Assembly (NCBI GenBank): GCA_900767915.1
Contig: CAAGAX010000003.1
Location: 1 to 50,030, forward strand
Direction: 5' to 3'
DNA from: Acholeplasmatales bacterium
Lineage (GTDB): Bacteria > Bacillota_I > Bacilli_A > Acholeplasmatales > Anaeroplasmataceae
Length of the DNA stretch: 50,030 nucleotides
Part shown: one piece after another, positions 8,033 to 17,565 of the stretch
Numbering within the stretch: position 1 is the first letter of the stretch
Layout: every line of letters begins with the position of its first letter
The notes under the pieces: generated by a model
What the model was told of the DNA's origin: nothing
What the model saw: the letters and a program-made list of their open reading frames with translations, nothing else
Database searches by the model: none
Position numbers and translations under genes: made by a program

Positions 8033-9034
8033 TCACATACACTCAAATTCTAAAGTTATTGTTTCGTTATATGTATCCCCTTTTTTTAGGATATCCTTTT
8101 TTTCATTTAAAAAATCACTATTAATAGTATTTGGATGATACATACATTCAAGACAAACTGCATTATAAGGCATAATTTTTTTATTATTATTCATAATAGA
8201 ATTATCACAATAATTACATGTATAGACAACTACAGCTGGATATGTAGTGTCTATAATAAGCTTTCTTTTTGTTATATCATCATATAATTCTATTTTATTT
8301 TTTGAAGCATCATCAAAAATATATGGGAAATCATAGCCATTTGCACTATCTATAATTTCTTTATCAAATAAATAATCACCTATTTTATGTGGTTTTTTAA
8401 ATGAATATTTTTCTTCACATTCAAATATTCCTACTGGAAGCATATTCTTTAATTTTTCCATTTTAGAGGCATTTATATATAATGTGTGATTTAATATATT
8501 ATTACCACTATCTGCATTTAAATTAAAATAAGTATGATTACTCAAATTTAATAAAGTATCTTGATCACTTTTTCCATTATAAATAATGTCAAGCTTATTT
8601 TCATTTTTATAAAGCTTATAAAAAACACTAATATTTAAATTTCCAGGATATCCTGATTCTAAATCCTTTGAAAAATATTTAAATTCACATAAATAAGCTT
8701 CATCATCCTCTGATTCAATTACTTCAAAATCTTTAAAGCTTAATCCATCATTTCCACCATGAAGACCATTTTTATCATTAGAGATAATTTGATAATGCTT
8801 ACCATTTAATTCAAATTTACCATCAGTAATTCTTCCACCTGTTCTTCCAATTGTTTTACCAAAATAAGAATAGCTAGTATTGAATTTTTCTATATCCTTA
8901 GGAACTATTACTATTGAGCCTAGCTTTCCTTTATTATCTAATGTTTTTATATCTAAAATAGAAGCTCCAATACTAGATAATACTACTTCTGTTGAATATT
9001 TATTTTTTAGTGTAATACATTTCACATTAATCAC
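8033..9034 (-). CDS. Aldose 1-epimerase (mutarotase family)
   Basis: A 333-aa galactose mutarotase-family protein that interconverts alpha and beta anomers of hexoses. Motifs seen are GRTGGRITDGKF, NGLHGG, the catalytic-His region LSNHTYFNL at about 170, and the Glu-containing CLECMYHPN near 308-316. Its start overlaps the end of the GH1 gene by 8 bp, so it is translated in the same operon. In this setting it probably equilibrates glucose released by GH1 and GH5 for kinases or phosphorylases. No signal peptide; cytoplasmic. Confidence 0.9.
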   Translation of the reverse strand: MINVKCITLKNKYSTEVVLSSIGASILDIKTLDNKGKLGSIVIVPKDIEKFNTSYSYFGKTIGRTGGRITDGKFELNGKHYQIISNDKNGLHGGNDGLSFKDFEVIESEDDEAYLCEFKYFSKDLESGYPGNLNISVFYKLYKNENKLDIIYNGKSDQDTLLNLSNHTYFNLNADSGNNILNHTLYINASKMEKLKNMLPVGIFECEEKYSFKKPHKIGDYLFDKEIIDSANGYDFPYIFDDASKNKIELYDDITKRKLIIDTTYPAVVVYTCNYCDNSIMNNNKKIMPYNAVCLECMYHPNTINSDFLNEKKDILKKGDTYNETITLEFECM

Positions 9035-10376
9035 ATTCCTTTATTATTTTTTGATATTCATAAAATGAATCTTTTTTTACTCTTTCTAAGGTATCAAAAT
9101 CGACATATACCAATCCAAAACGTTTAGTATATCCTTCCTTCCATTCGAAATTATCAAGTAAGCTCCAATAATAATATCCCCTAATATCAACCTCTTTAGA
9201 GGCTTTATCAAGCTCTATTAGGTATCTTTTTATAAAATCCGTTCTTGAAGGATCATGACATTGCCCATCTAAAGAAATAGAATCATGACAGCAGTTTCCA
9301 TTTTCAGAGATAATAATTGGCTTTTTATATCTTTCATATAAAAATTTAGGAATATAATATAAAGATTCTGGAACTAGCTGAAGCCAATTTATGTTTCCTT
9401 CAGGAAAGCCTTTTTTAAAATCAAGCTTAATTAAATTACCATTAATATCTAAATCATAATAATCGCCTGAATAGACATTTTGATAGCAATAATCAATTGG
9501 CTGATGAATTAAATCTAAATCCTCCTTAGTGATATTAGGAAGAATATCTTTAAATTTAGTATAATATTCCTTTGGATAATCACCTAAAAAAACAGGATCA
9601 CTATAGATTGAAATGAAATTAGAGTATGCAAAATCATCTCTTAATGAAAAGAAATATTCATAGCACTTTTTATATAGGGCTTCATCATTTTTAACAGGAA
9701 CAACTCCTCTTGAGCAAGGAGAAAAGCCTATTTTCGAATTTTTTACATTTTTTCTAATCGCAAGGCATGCCTTACCATGAGCCTTTAAAAGATTATGAAT
9801 CGCTTTTAGTAATTCTCTATCTGAAAGCTTTAATCCTGGTGCATGAATACCTAATTTTAAGCCTAAAAAAATAATTACCTGTGGTTCATTAATTGTAATA
9901 TATTCTGTGACTAGATCACTAAGATTACTAGTAACTACATCAACATAATGATAAAAATAATCAGGAAAATTTGGATTTAAAAATCCACCAAGCTCATAAA
10001 TATATTCAGGCATATCCCAATGATATAATGTTACGCATGGTTTAATTCCTCTTTTTAATAGCTCCTTTGATAAATTTCTATAATAGGCAATACCTTTTTT
10101 ATTTATTTCACCATTTTTATTTATAATTCTTCCCCAGGAAATAGAAAATCGATATGATTTAACATGAAGCTCTTCTAATAATAAAACATCCTTTTTGTAA
10201 TCATAATATGAATTACAGGCAACATCTATATTAGATCCATCTGAAATATTATTTTTGTTTTCACAAAAAACATCCCAAATTGAAGGCTCCTTTCCATCCG
10301 CTCTACTCCCGCCCTCAATTTGAGGAGCTGCCGTAGCACAGCCAAAAATAAAATCCTTATTAAACAAGATTTTCAC
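9027..10376 (-). CDS. GH1 beta-glucosidase
   Basis: A 449-aa family 1 glycoside hydrolase that releases glucose from beta-glucosides. Seen: N-terminal FIFGCATAAPQIEGG, acid/base Glu164 in TINEP, and nucleophile Glu358 in IISENGN. NFEW (409-412) is present. Glu-Trp at this place is typical of enzymes acting on unphosphorylated sugars, unlike 6-phospho-beta-glucosidases. This fits an ABC importer rather than a PTS. The GTG at 10376 touches the AGGAAG ribosome binding site, so the TTG at 10367 (8 nt beyond it) may be the true start. First gene of an operon with the epimerase and GH5, driven by its own promoter with a LacI-type operator upstream. Confidence 0.92.
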   Translation of the reverse strand: MKILFNKDFIFGCATAAPQIEGGSRADGKEPSIWDVFCENKNNISDGSNIDVACNSYYDYKKDVLLLEELHVKSYRFSISWGRIINKNGEINKKGIAYYRNLSKELLKRGIKPCVTLYHWDMPEYIYELGGFLNPNFPDYFYHYVDVVTSNLSDLVTEYITINEPQVIIFLGLKLGIHAPGLKLSDRELLKAIHNLLKAHGKACLAIRKNVKNSKIGFSPCSRGVVPVKNDEALYKKCYEYFFSLRDDFAYSNFISIYSDPVFLGDYPKEYYTKFKDILPNITKEDLDLIHQPIDYCYQNVYSGDYYDLDINGNLIKLDFKKGFPEGNINWLQLVPESLYYIPKFLYERYKKPIIISENGNCCHDSISLDGQCHDPSRTDFIKRYLIELDKASKEVDIRGYYYWSLLDNFEWKEGYTKRFGLVYVDFDTLERVKKDSFYEYQKIIKECD

Positions 10377-10414
10377 TTCCTAACTATAAAATTAAAATAG
10401 CGTTCTACATATAT

Positions 10415-10443
10415 ATAATAACAAAACAAATCTCTTTTGTAAA
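10415..10443 (-). promoter_or_regulatory. Promoter of the GH1-epimerase-GH5 operon
   Basis: On the minus strand TTTACA (10438-10443), 17 bp, TATTAT (10415-10420). A LacI-type operator lies 7 bp upstream of the -35 box. Confidence 0.7.
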
Positions 10444-10478
10444 TAAGAAACTTAAACGTTTTCGACTAAAAGAGATTT
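10428..10478 (-). terminator. 11-bp inverted repeat after lacI, enclosing the operator
   Basis: aaatctctttt (10428-10438) is perfectly inverted at 10468-10478, with a 29-nt loop that contains the operator. On the minus strand it follows lacI and is followed by GTTTTGTT, so it may act as a weak terminator for lacI. It overlaps the next promoter's -35. Confidence 0.45.
10451..10464. promoter_or_regulatory. LacI-type operator, site 1
   Basis: CTTAAACGTTTTCG, with the central CG typical of LacI-family sites. The same 14 bases occur at 11613-11626, and with one change at 19254-19267. Position is just upstream of the GH1 promoter. Confidence 0.65.
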
Positions 10479-10489
10479 TTATGCTAGAT

Positions 10490-11503
10490 TTACATATTTA
10501 AGTTCTTTACAGTTTGTCCTTCTTGTAATTTTCCTACAATACTAATTCTTTCAGGTAATGTTGATTTTGGATTTTCAATAATTTCAACAAGCTTATCTGT
10601 AGCCTTTTTTCCAATTTCAACCGCATTTTGAACATAGGTTGTAAAAATAGGTCGCATTAATCTTGAAAGTATAATTCCATCATAGCCAACTACACTAATA
10701 TCATAAGGTACTTTTAATCCCTGCTTCTCAATTTCAGTAATTCCACCCAGTAAAGAATAGTCATCAGGATATATTATACATGTAGGTCTATTTTCTAAAT
10801 GAAGTAGCTCTCTTGTTATTTGACCTGAAATTTTAGGAATATGGTAAGATCCTTCTCTTACTAGATCTTCGTTAACCTCTATCCCACATTCATAACATGC
10901 ATTATAAAATCCTTTTATACGCTTTTGTGTAACTGATGTCAATTCACCATGAATAAATGCGATATTTCTATGTCCCATATCATATAAATATTTAACAATA
11001 TCCTTCATTCCTTGAATATTATCTGAATTTACAGATGAATGATCATTAAAATCATAATCAATTGTAATAGTTGGGATATCACTTTCAACAAGCTCAATAA
11101 CCTGAGGATTTTTAAAATCAGCACTCGCTATAATAACACCATCACAATTTCTATATTTGGCATGTTCATAATATGTACACTCATTTTTACCAACCTGATT
11201 AGAAATAAATGTAATATCATAGCCATATTTTTTACACTCATCACGAATACTACTAATTATAATAGAAAAATATTCATGGGTTAATCCTGAATTAGTTGCA
11301 TCAATAAAAAGTAATCCAATTATATAAGAGTGATTTGTTTTAAGCATTCTTGCTGAAGAATTAGGAATATATCCCATTTCCTTAGCCACTTTTTTAACAT
11401 ATTCTACTGTATTAGGATTAATATCACTCTTTCCATGCAAGGCTTTACTAACTGAAGCAACAGATAATCCACATTTTTCTGCAATATCTTTGATTTTTAT
11501 CAT
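10490..11503 (-). CDS. LacI-family transcriptional regulator of the glucan locus
   Basis: A 337-aa LacI/GalR regulator. The N-terminal helix-turn-helix reads IKDIAEKCGLSVASVSKALHG, followed by the hinge and a periplasmic-binding-like sensor domain (IIGLLFID, GVIIASA, YDMGHRNIAFIHGE, SVVGYDG). It is divergent from the GH94 gene and upstream of the GH1 operon, so it most likely senses a cello- or beta-gluco-oligosaccharide and binds the CTTAAACGTTTTCG sites. The ribosome binding site AGGAGATGA supports ATG 11503. CelC of C. thermocellum is likewise linked to a LacI-family regulator (GlyR3). Local versus global role is inferred from neighbours only. Confidence 0.9.
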   Translation of the reverse strand: MIKIKDIAEKCGLSVASVSKALHGKSDINPNTVEYVKKVAKEMGYIPNSSARMLKTNHSYIIGLLFIDATNSGLTHEYFSIIISSIRDECKKYGYDITFISNQVGKNECTYYEHAKYRNCDGVIIASADFKNPQVIELVESDIPTITIDYDFNDHSSVNSDNIQGMKDIVKYLYDMGHRNIAFIHGELTSVTQKRIKGFYNACYECGIEVNEDLVREGSYHIPKISGQITRELLHLENRPTCIIYPDDYSLLGGITEIEKQGLKVPYDISVVGYDGIILSRLMRPIFTTYVQNAVEIGKKATDKLVEIIENPKSTLPERISIVGKLQEGQTVKNLNM

Positions 11504-11536
11504 GAAATCATCTCCTATTATGTCATCTATACATAA

Positions 11537-11565
11537 ATCATAGAAAAAAAAAACATTATTGTCAA
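11537..11565 (-). promoter_or_regulatory. lacI promoter with homopolymer spacer
   Basis: On the minus strand TTGACA (11560-11565), 17-bp spacer, TATGAT (11537-11542). Ten consecutive T fill most of the spacer. Slippage in this run would change the spacer length. Confidence 0.7.
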
Positions 11566-11574
11566 CATTTTATG

Positions 11575-11603
11575 TTGATTTTTTAAAAATAATAACATAT
11601 AAT
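11575..11603 (+). promoter_or_regulatory. Promoter of the GH94 gene
   Basis: TTGATT (11575-11580), 17 bp, TATAAT (11598-11603). Transcription would begin near 11610, just before the operator at 11613, a position suited to repression. An inverted repeat TCAACAT/ATGTTGA at 11562-11578 overlaps both divergent -35 boxes. Confidence 0.75.
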
Positions 11604-11612
11604 AACATTGTA

Positions 11613-11626
11613 CTTAAACGTTTTCG
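11613..11626. promoter_or_regulatory. LacI-type operator, site 2
   Basis: CTTAAACGTTTTCG, identical to site 1. It lies just downstream of the predicted transcription start and its last base touches the ribosome binding site GGAGGAGG (11626-11633) of the GH94 gene. Confidence 0.7.
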
Positions 11627-11641
11627 GAGGAGGAATATAAA

Positions 11642-14062
11642 ATGAAATATGGTTATTTTGATGATTTAAATTACGAATACGTAATTACAAATTATTCAAC
11701 TCCACTACCTTGGATTAATTACTATGGGCAGGATGGATTTTTTTCATTAATGAGTAATACCTGTGGTGGATACAATTTTTACAAAGATGCAAAGCTTAGA
11801 AGAATTACAAGATTTAGATATAATAATGTTCCAAGAGATAATGGCGGTAGATATTATTATATAAATGATGGTGGTGTCATTTGGAATCCAGGCTTTTTAC
11901 CTACTAAAACAAAACTAGATTCTTATAAGTGTAGACATGGCTTAGGATATTCTATTTTCGAAAGTGAAGTAAATAACCTTTCTGCTACTCTTACATGCTT
12001 TGTTCCATTAAAGGATTTATGTGAGATAAATATGCTCACTTTAAAAAATAATTCTAATAAAGCAAAGGAAATTACACTTCATGGTATGATTGAATGGTGC
12101 TTATGGAATGCAGTTGATGATCAAACAAATTTCCAAAGAAATTATAATATCGGTGAAGTTGAAATAGAGGATAACGCTTTATATCATAAAACAGAATATC
12201 GCGAAAGAAGAAATCATTATGCTTATTTTTATTCTAATTTAAAGCATGATGGCTTTGATACTGATTTAGATACATTCTTAGGATTATATAATTCATATGA
12301 TACTCCTATAGCAGTAACAAATAAAACAAGTTATAATTCAGTTGCTTCAGGTTGGAGTCCTATTGCTTGTCATATGTTTAAATTTACATTAGCTCCAAAT
12401 GAAGAAAAAACTATTATCTTCCAAACTGGATATGTTGAAAATGATGTTGATAATAAATTTATAGCTCCTGGAATTATTAATAAGGATAAGGCTTATTTAT
12501 TACAAAATAAGTATTCTACTAAAGAAGCTGTAATTAAAGCATTCGACGATTTAAAGAAATGCTGGAGCGATATGCTTGAAAAAATTCACATTGATTCTGG
12601 AAATGACAAATTCGATAGAATGGTTAATATTTGGAATCAATATCAATGTATGGTTACATTTAATATGTCTAGATCTGCATCATACTATGAAAGTGGTACA
12701 GGTAGAGGTATGGGCTTTAGAGATTCATGCCAAGATTTATATGGATTCTTACATTTAATCCCGGAAAAATCAAGAGAAAGAATTATTGATATTGCATCTA
12801 TTCAATTTAAGGATGGATCTACATATCATCAATATCAACCTCTAACAAAAAGAGGAAATGCAGATATAGGTGGTGGCTTTAATGATGATCCATTATGGCT
12901 TGTAGGTGCTGTTGCCCAATATATTAAAGAAACTGGAGATTCAAGTATTTTAAATGAAATGACTCCATTCAATAATGAAGAGGGCTCAGAGGTTCCTCTA
13001 ATGGAGCATTTAAGAGCTTCTATAAATTATACAATAAATCATAAGGGTCCTCACGGATTACCTCTAATTGGTCATGCCGATTGGAATGATTGCTTAAATT
13101 TAAACTGCTTCTCTACTACTCCTGGGGAATCCTTCCAAACTGCTTCTAATAAAGAAACAGGAAAGGCTGAATCAGTATTCATTGCTGGTATGTTTGTATA
13201 TTATGGTAAGGAATATGTAGAGATTTGTAATAGATATGGAAGCAAGGAAGAGGCCTTAAAGGTTTCTGAAGAAATTAAAAAGGTTGAAAAAGCTGTTATA
13301 GATTATGGTTGGGATGGCGAATGGTTCGTTAGAGCCTATGATGCATTCGAAAACAAGGTTGGATCAAAAGAATGCAAGGATGGTCAAATATATATCGAAC
13401 CACAGGGATTCTGTACAATGGCTAAAATTGGTTCTGATTTAGGCTTAGGTAAAAAAGCTTTAGATTCAGTTGAAAGGCTATTAACAAATAAATATGGAGT
13501 AGAAATACTATATCCAACATATAAGGAATATCATGTTGAATTAGGTGAGGTTTCTTCTTATCCACCTGGATATAAAGAAAATGGCTCCGTATTCTGTCAT
13601 AATAATCCTTGGATTGTTATTGCAAATGCAGTAATTGGTGATAATGAGCGTGCTTTTGATATCTATAAGAGAAATTGCCCTGCTTATTTAGAGGATATAT
13701 CAGAAATTCATAAAACTGAGCCATATGTTTATAGTCAAACTATAGCAGGTAGAGATGCAAAGAACTATGGTGAAGCTAAAAATTCATTCCTTACAGGAAC
13801 GGCTTCATGGACATTTGTTGCGGCATCACAAGCATTATTAGGATTCGTTCCTGATTATGATGGATTGAAGCTAGATCCACATTTACCACATGAAATGAGC
13901 CTAGTTAAAGGAATTAGAATATTCCGTGGTGTTAAATATAATATCACAATTCATAATAATGGTAATCCATATAAGCTAGTTGTAAATAATAAAGAAGTTA
14001 AAAGTAATGTTATATCATATAACAAAAATGATAAGGAAGTATCTGTAGAAGTATATTGCTAA
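11642..14062 (+). CDS. GH94 cellobiose phosphorylase
   Basis: An 806-aa family 94 phosphorylase that splits cellobiose with phosphate into glucose 1-phosphate and glucose, saving one ATP. The whole length matches cellobiose phosphorylases (about 810 aa). Seen: N-terminal YGYFDDLNYEYVI, RHGLGYS, then MGFRDSCQDLYGF, YHQYQPLTKRGNADIG and GFNDDPLW. The catalytic region HADWNDCLNL at about 479-488 holds the general-acid Asp, probably Asp483. The C-terminus has the QTIAGRDA and SFLTGTASW segments. No signal peptide. It is single-gene, with promoter, operator and a 16-bp terminator of its own. Cellobiose over other beta-glucobioses is the best fit, though activity is not tested. Confidence 0.93.
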   Translation: MKYGYFDDLNYEYVITNYSTPLPWINYYGQDGFFSLMSNTCGGYNFYKDAKLRRITRFRYNNVPRDNGGRYYYINDGGVIWNPGFLPTKTKLDSYKCRHGLGYSIFESEVNNLSATLTCFVPLKDLCEINMLTLKNNSNKAKEITLHGMIEWCLWNAVDDQTNFQRNYNIGEVEIEDNALYHKTEYRERRNHYAYFYSNLKHDGFDTDLDTFLGLYNSYDTPIAVTNKTSYNSVASGWSPIACHMFKFTLAPNEEKTIIFQTGYVENDVDNKFIAPGIINKDKAYLLQNKYSTKEAVIKAFDDLKKCWSDMLEKIHIDSGNDKFDRMVNIWNQYQCMVTFNMSRSASYYESGTGRGMGFRDSCQDLYGFLHLIPEKSRERIIDIASIQFKDGSTYHQYQPLTKRGNADIGGGFNDDPLWLVGAVAQYIKETGDSSILNEMTPFNNEEGSEVPLMEHLRASINYTINHKGPHGLPLIGHADWNDCLNLNCFSTTPGESFQTASNKETGKAESVFIAGMFVYYGKEYVEICNRYGSKEEALKVSEEIKKVEKAVIDYGWDGEWFVRAYDAFENKVGSKECKDGQIYIEPQGFCTMAKIGSDLGLGKKALDSVERLLTNKYGVEILYPTYKEYHVELGEVSSYPPGYKENGSVFCHNNPWIVIANAVIGDNERAFDIYKRNCPAYLEDISEIHKTEPYVYSQTIAGRDAKNYGEAKNSFLTGTASWTFVAASQALLGFVPDYDGLKLDPHLPHEMSLVKGIRIFRGVKYNITIHNNGNPYKLVVNNKEVKSNVISYNKNDKEVSVEVYC

Positions 14063-14076
14063 TATAGACCATCCTT

Positions 14077-14120
14077 AGAGATTCTAAAGCTAAATAGTAG
14101 CTTTAGAATCTCTTTTTTTT
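14077..14120 (+). terminator. Strong terminator of the GH94 gene
   Basis: A 16-bp perfect stem (14077-14092 with 14098-14113), loop AATAG, followed by eight T. Located right after the stop. Confidence 0.95.
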
Positions 14121-14130
14121 GTAAATTAAA

Positions 14131-14187
14131 TATCAAATAGATGCTAATGCATTAACATCATTAAATAATTAATATAAATTTATTATA
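14131..14187. repeat. 57-bp intergenic repeat, copy 2
   Basis: Second copy of the element at 51-107 (7 differences in 57 bases, no gaps). Here no gene starts downstream: it lies in the 350-bp gap between the ends of the GH94 gene and the msmX-like gene. The rest of that gap holds a 9-bp hairpin (14253-14261 with 14279-14287) and a terminator, but no gene that I can see. Confidence 0.6.
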
Positions 14188-14324
14188 AGTCATTAATTAA
14201 AGCTTTGATAGAAATCGATAATTGATTTTCATTAAAAAATAAACTAAAAAAGCTATATTACTTCAATAATTTAAAAGTGTAATATAGTCATTAATACAAT
14301 ATTTTGATACTAACATTAATAAAT

Positions 14325-14392
14325 AAAAAAAACCACTATAATTTTTTTAAAAAGAAAAGATTAAAGCTTTTAATTTAAAATAATTATAGTGG
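14325..14392 (-). terminator. Terminator of the sugar ABC operon
   Basis: On the minus strand CCACTATAATT and AATTATAGTGG (14382-14392 with 14333-14343) form an 11-bp outer stem, with further pairing inside, followed by eight T. Confidence 0.75.
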
Positions 14393-14412
14393 TAAAATTA
14401 AAATGAAAAAAA

Positions 14413-15663
14413 TTATTCAGGCAATTTAAATTTATCAGCAGTTATTTCTAACGCAAATTCAAGGTTTTTCTCATTTTCCTTTGAGAACATATGAACTACA
14501 TTACCATTAAATCCAAAGCATAGCTCCTGATTTACATAGTTTTTATAAACACCTTCTGTAGGTACAATAACAATAACATCCTTATTCCCTACAGTGGCAT
14601 GTAGGTGAGATGATGTACCCATTAGCTCAGATACAGTTACTAAGCCTTTAACACCTTCATTAGAAATAATAATATGATCAGGTCTAACTCCTAATGTGAT
14701 ATCTTGAGGCTTTACCTCATTATTTCTTAATCTTTTTTGCTTATCATCACAAGGCTTAACCTTATATCCATTCTCACAAACAACATAATATATTCCATCC
14801 TCAAGTGTTAATTTTGCATCAAAATAATTCATTTGAGGGCTTCCAATAAATCCTGAAACGAATAAATTTCTTGGATGCTCAAATACATCCTGTGGAGTAC
14901 CTACTTGTTGAATAAAGCCATCCTTCATTACAACAATTCTATCACCTAAAGTCATTGCTTCAGTTTGGTCGTGTGTTACATAAATAAATGTAGTCTTAAT
15001 TGATTGACGAAGCTTAATAATTTCTGCACGCATTTGATTTCTAAGCTTTGCATCTAGGTTAGATAATGGTTCATCCATTAATAAAACCTTAGGATTACGA
15101 ACAATCGCACGTCCTATCGCAACTCTTTGTCTTTGACCACCTGATAGATTTTTAGGCTTTCTATCTAAATAATCAGTAATATTTAATATTTCAGCAGCCT
15201 TTAATACTTTTTCAGATACTTCTTCCTTAGTTAAATGTCTAAGCTTTCCATCCTCACCAGGAACTTTAACAAATTTTAATGGATAACCGATATTCTCTGC
15301 AATAGTCATATGAGGATATAGAGCATAACTTTGGAATACCATTGCGATATCTCTATCCTTAGGCTCAATTGCATTTACTAGCCTTCCATCAATATATAAC
15401 TCACCCTCAGTAATATCTTCAAGTCCAGCAACCATTCTTAATGTTGTTGACTTACCACATCCAGATGGACCAACTAAAACAATAAATTCTTGATCTTTAA
15501 TGTGTAAATTGAATTGTTGTACAGCAACAACACCCTTGTCAGTTATTTGAAGATTAGTCTTTTTTTGAGGAATCACTGTTTTTTTTCCAAATAATGATTT
15601 TTTTGGTTTTTTATCAACGTATGGATATACTTTAACTATATCCTTTAAAATAACTTCAGCCAT
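14413..15663 (-). CDS. MsmX/UgpC-type sugar ABC transporter ATPase
   Basis: A 416-aa ATPase of the CUT1 importer family that energises sugar uptake from the cytoplasmic face. Walker A GPSGCGKST at about 64-72, signature LSGGQRQRVAIGRA, Walker B VLLMDEP, H-loop VTHDQ, then a C-terminal regulatory TOBE/OB region. It is longer than usual (about 365-380 aa) because of an N-terminal insertion (about residues 15-40, lysine-rich) and one near YPLKFVKVPGEDG. Last gene of the importer operon, which is the usual place for a dedicated rather than shared ATPase. 20 bp separate it from the permease. Confidence 0.93.
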   Translation of the reverse strand: MAEVILKDIVKVYPYVDKKPKKSLFGKKTVIPQKKTNLQITDKGVVAVQQFNLHIKDQEFIVLVGPSGCGKSTTLRMVAGLEDITEGELYIDGRLVNAIEPKDRDIAMVFQSYALYPHMTIAENIGYPLKFVKVPGEDGKLRHLTKEEVSEKVLKAAEILNITDYLDRKPKNLSGGQRQRVAIGRAIVRNPKVLLMDEPLSNLDAKLRNQMRAEIIKLRQSIKTTFIYVTHDQTEAMTLGDRIVVMKDGFIQQVGTPQDVFEHPRNLFVSGFIGSPQMNYFDAKLTLEDGIYYVVCENGYKVKPCDDKQKRLRNNEVKPQDITLGVRPDHIIISNEGVKGLVTVSELMGTSSHLHATVGNKDVIVIVPTEGVYKNYVNQELCFGFNGNVVHMFSKENEKNLEFALEITADKFKLPE

Positions 15664-15683
15664 TTTCTAATACTTCCTTTCTT

Positions 15684-16583
15684 CTAGCCCTTAACAGAAC
15701 CAGCTGTTACTCCCTTAATAATGTATCTTGATAAAATTAAATAAACAATTACAACTGGTAATATTGATAATAATATTGCCATATAAACACAACCTAAATC
15801 TAAAGATCCCCAAGATGTATGTTGTAAGCTATTTATCATAATTGGTAATGTCTTTTTCTTATCATCAGTTAATAATAAAGATGGCATATATAGATTATTC
15901 CATGAAGCAACAAAACTGAAAATAAATTGTACAGCAATAGCTGGCTTCATTATTGGTAAAACTATTCTATTGAATGTTCCAAATTCACTAGATCCATCCA
16001 TTCTTGACGCTTCAATTAAATCCTTAGGTAAAGAGGATCTTAGGTATTGAATCATATAGAAGAATACTGATGGAGCAGCAATTGCCGGAATTATTAATAG
16101 CCATAATTGATTTCTCATATTATATTTAACAGCCATTTCAAAGAAGCCAACAGATGATAATTGTGTAGGAATCATCATTATAGCTAAAATGAAGACTTCA
16201 GCAGCTTTTTTAAATTTAAAATCATATGCATAGATTCCATATGCTGTTAAAGCAGAGAAATAACAGGTTAATATAGATGAGCCTAAGGCAACAGCTAAGC
16301 TGTTTGAAAATCCGGATAATGCATTAAATCCTAATTTTGAACCAGTTGAGCCAAAAAGATTTGACATATTCTGAAAAAAGTATGTGCCAGGTACTAATGA
16401 TAATTGCCCACTCTGTAATTCATTATTTGATCTTGTAGTATTAATTAATAATACATAAAAGAAAAAAATACATAGGAATGATAGGAAGATTAAAAATATA
16501 TAAACTATAACTTTAGTTAAAACAAATTTAGTCTTAGCCTTAATATTATCAATATTGTTATTATTTTCTAAAGATGTCTCCAT
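15684..16583 (-). CDS. Sugar ABC transporter permease, MalG-like
   Basis: A 299-aa inner-membrane permease of the CUT1 family. About six membrane segments are visible. The cytoplasmic EAA loop EASRMDGSSEFGTFNRIVLP at about 190-209 contacts the ATPase. It ends in a KGVTAGSVKG tail typical of MalG-like partners. One base separates it from the MalF-like gene, so the two are co-translated. Confidence 0.93.
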   Translation of the reverse strand: METSLENNNNIDNIKAKTKFVLTKVIVYIFLIFLSFLCIFFFYVLLINTTRSNNELQSGQLSLVPGTYFFQNMSNLFGSTGSKLGFNALSGFSNSLAVALGSSILTCYFSALTAYGIYAYDFKFKKAAEVFILAIMMIPTQLSSVGFFEMAVKYNMRNQLWLLIIPAIAAPSVFFYMIQYLRSSLPKDLIEASRMDGSSEFGTFNRIVLPIMKPAIAVQFIFSFVASWNNLYMPSLLLTDDKKKTLPIMINSLQHTSWGSLDLGCVYMAILLSILPVVIVYLILSRYIIKGVTAGSVKG

Positions 16584-16584
16584 A

Positions 16585-17529
16585 TTAATCCTCCTTCTTA
16601 TTTATTGATTTAAATACAATAATACTTAAAATACCAGTTAAAATAAATAAGATTACTGATGCTGCACCAGCATATCCATAATTTGATTGACCTAAATATT
16701 GATTTATAACCATAATAATAGTTCTAGTATCATTATTTCTTGCTTTATCTGTTAATACCTGTGGAACATCAAACATTTGTAATCCACCAATCATTGAAGT
16801 AATAACAACATATACTACAGTTGGCTTTAATAGTGGTAATGTTATATCAAATAAAATTCGATTAGATGAAGCACCATCAATTCTTGCAGATTCAAAAATA
16901 CTTTCATCAATACTTTGAATACCTGCCATTAATAAAATAGTAGTATTACCAAACCACATTAAGAAATTCATAAATGCTACTAAAACTCTAGCCCAGCCCT
17001 TATTAGATATAAAATCAAAACCTTCACGAACCCATCCAATATTAACAAACATTTTATAAATAGGACCAGTTCCAGTAGAAAATAAGATTAAGAATAAAGC
17101 TGCAAATGCAGAAGCCATAATTAAATTTGGCATATAAAATAATGTTTTAAAAAATCCAGTTCCTTTAAGTTTAAGCTTAGTAGCTGTAAAAATTAAAGCT
17201 AATAATAATGAAGCTAATAATTGTGGTATAGCTCCTAAAATCCACATTATTAAAGTATTTCCAATTGATTTAAAAATTTCAATATAACCAAGTTCATTAA
17301 CTGAGAAAATTCCTACATAGTTATCAAAGCCGCAAAAATGAGGCTCAAAATCCAAAAAACTTTCATTAGGACCAGGAACAAATGTCTTAAAGCTATCAAT
17401 AATAGTAAGAATTTGTGGAGCCAAAGTAAAAATTAAATAAATGATGAAAAATGAAGCAATAAAAATATACCCCCATTTAGCATAGCTTACTTTTTTCTTT
17501 TTCGGTTCCATTTCTAAATTTTTCTCCAT
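16585..17529 (-). CDS. Sugar ABC transporter permease, MalF-like
   Basis: A 314-aa CUT1 permease with six predicted membrane segments. Its EAA loop is ESARIDGASSNRILFDITLP at about 218-237. It pairs with the MalG-like protein to form the channel. Ribosome binding site AGGAGG lies upstream of ATG 17529. An imperfectly attenuating hairpin separates it from the binding-protein gene. Confidence 0.93.
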   Translation of the reverse strand: MEKNLEMEPKKKKVSYAKWGYIFIASFFIIYLIFTLAPQILTIIDSFKTFVPGPNESFLDFEPHFCGFDNYVGIFSVNELGYIEIFKSIGNTLIMWILGAIPQLLASLLLALIFTATKLKLKGTGFFKTLFYMPNLIMASAFAALFLILFSTGTGPIYKMFVNIGWVREGFDFISNKGWARVLVAFMNFLMWFGNTTILLMAGIQSIDESIFESARIDGASSNRILFDITLPLLKPTVVYVVITSMIGGLQMFDVPQVLTDKARNNDTRTIIMVINQYLGQSNYGYAGAASVILFILTGILSIIVFKSINKKED

Positions 17530-17565
17530 AAATACACCTCCTAATTTTGAATCAAATTCCTAATA

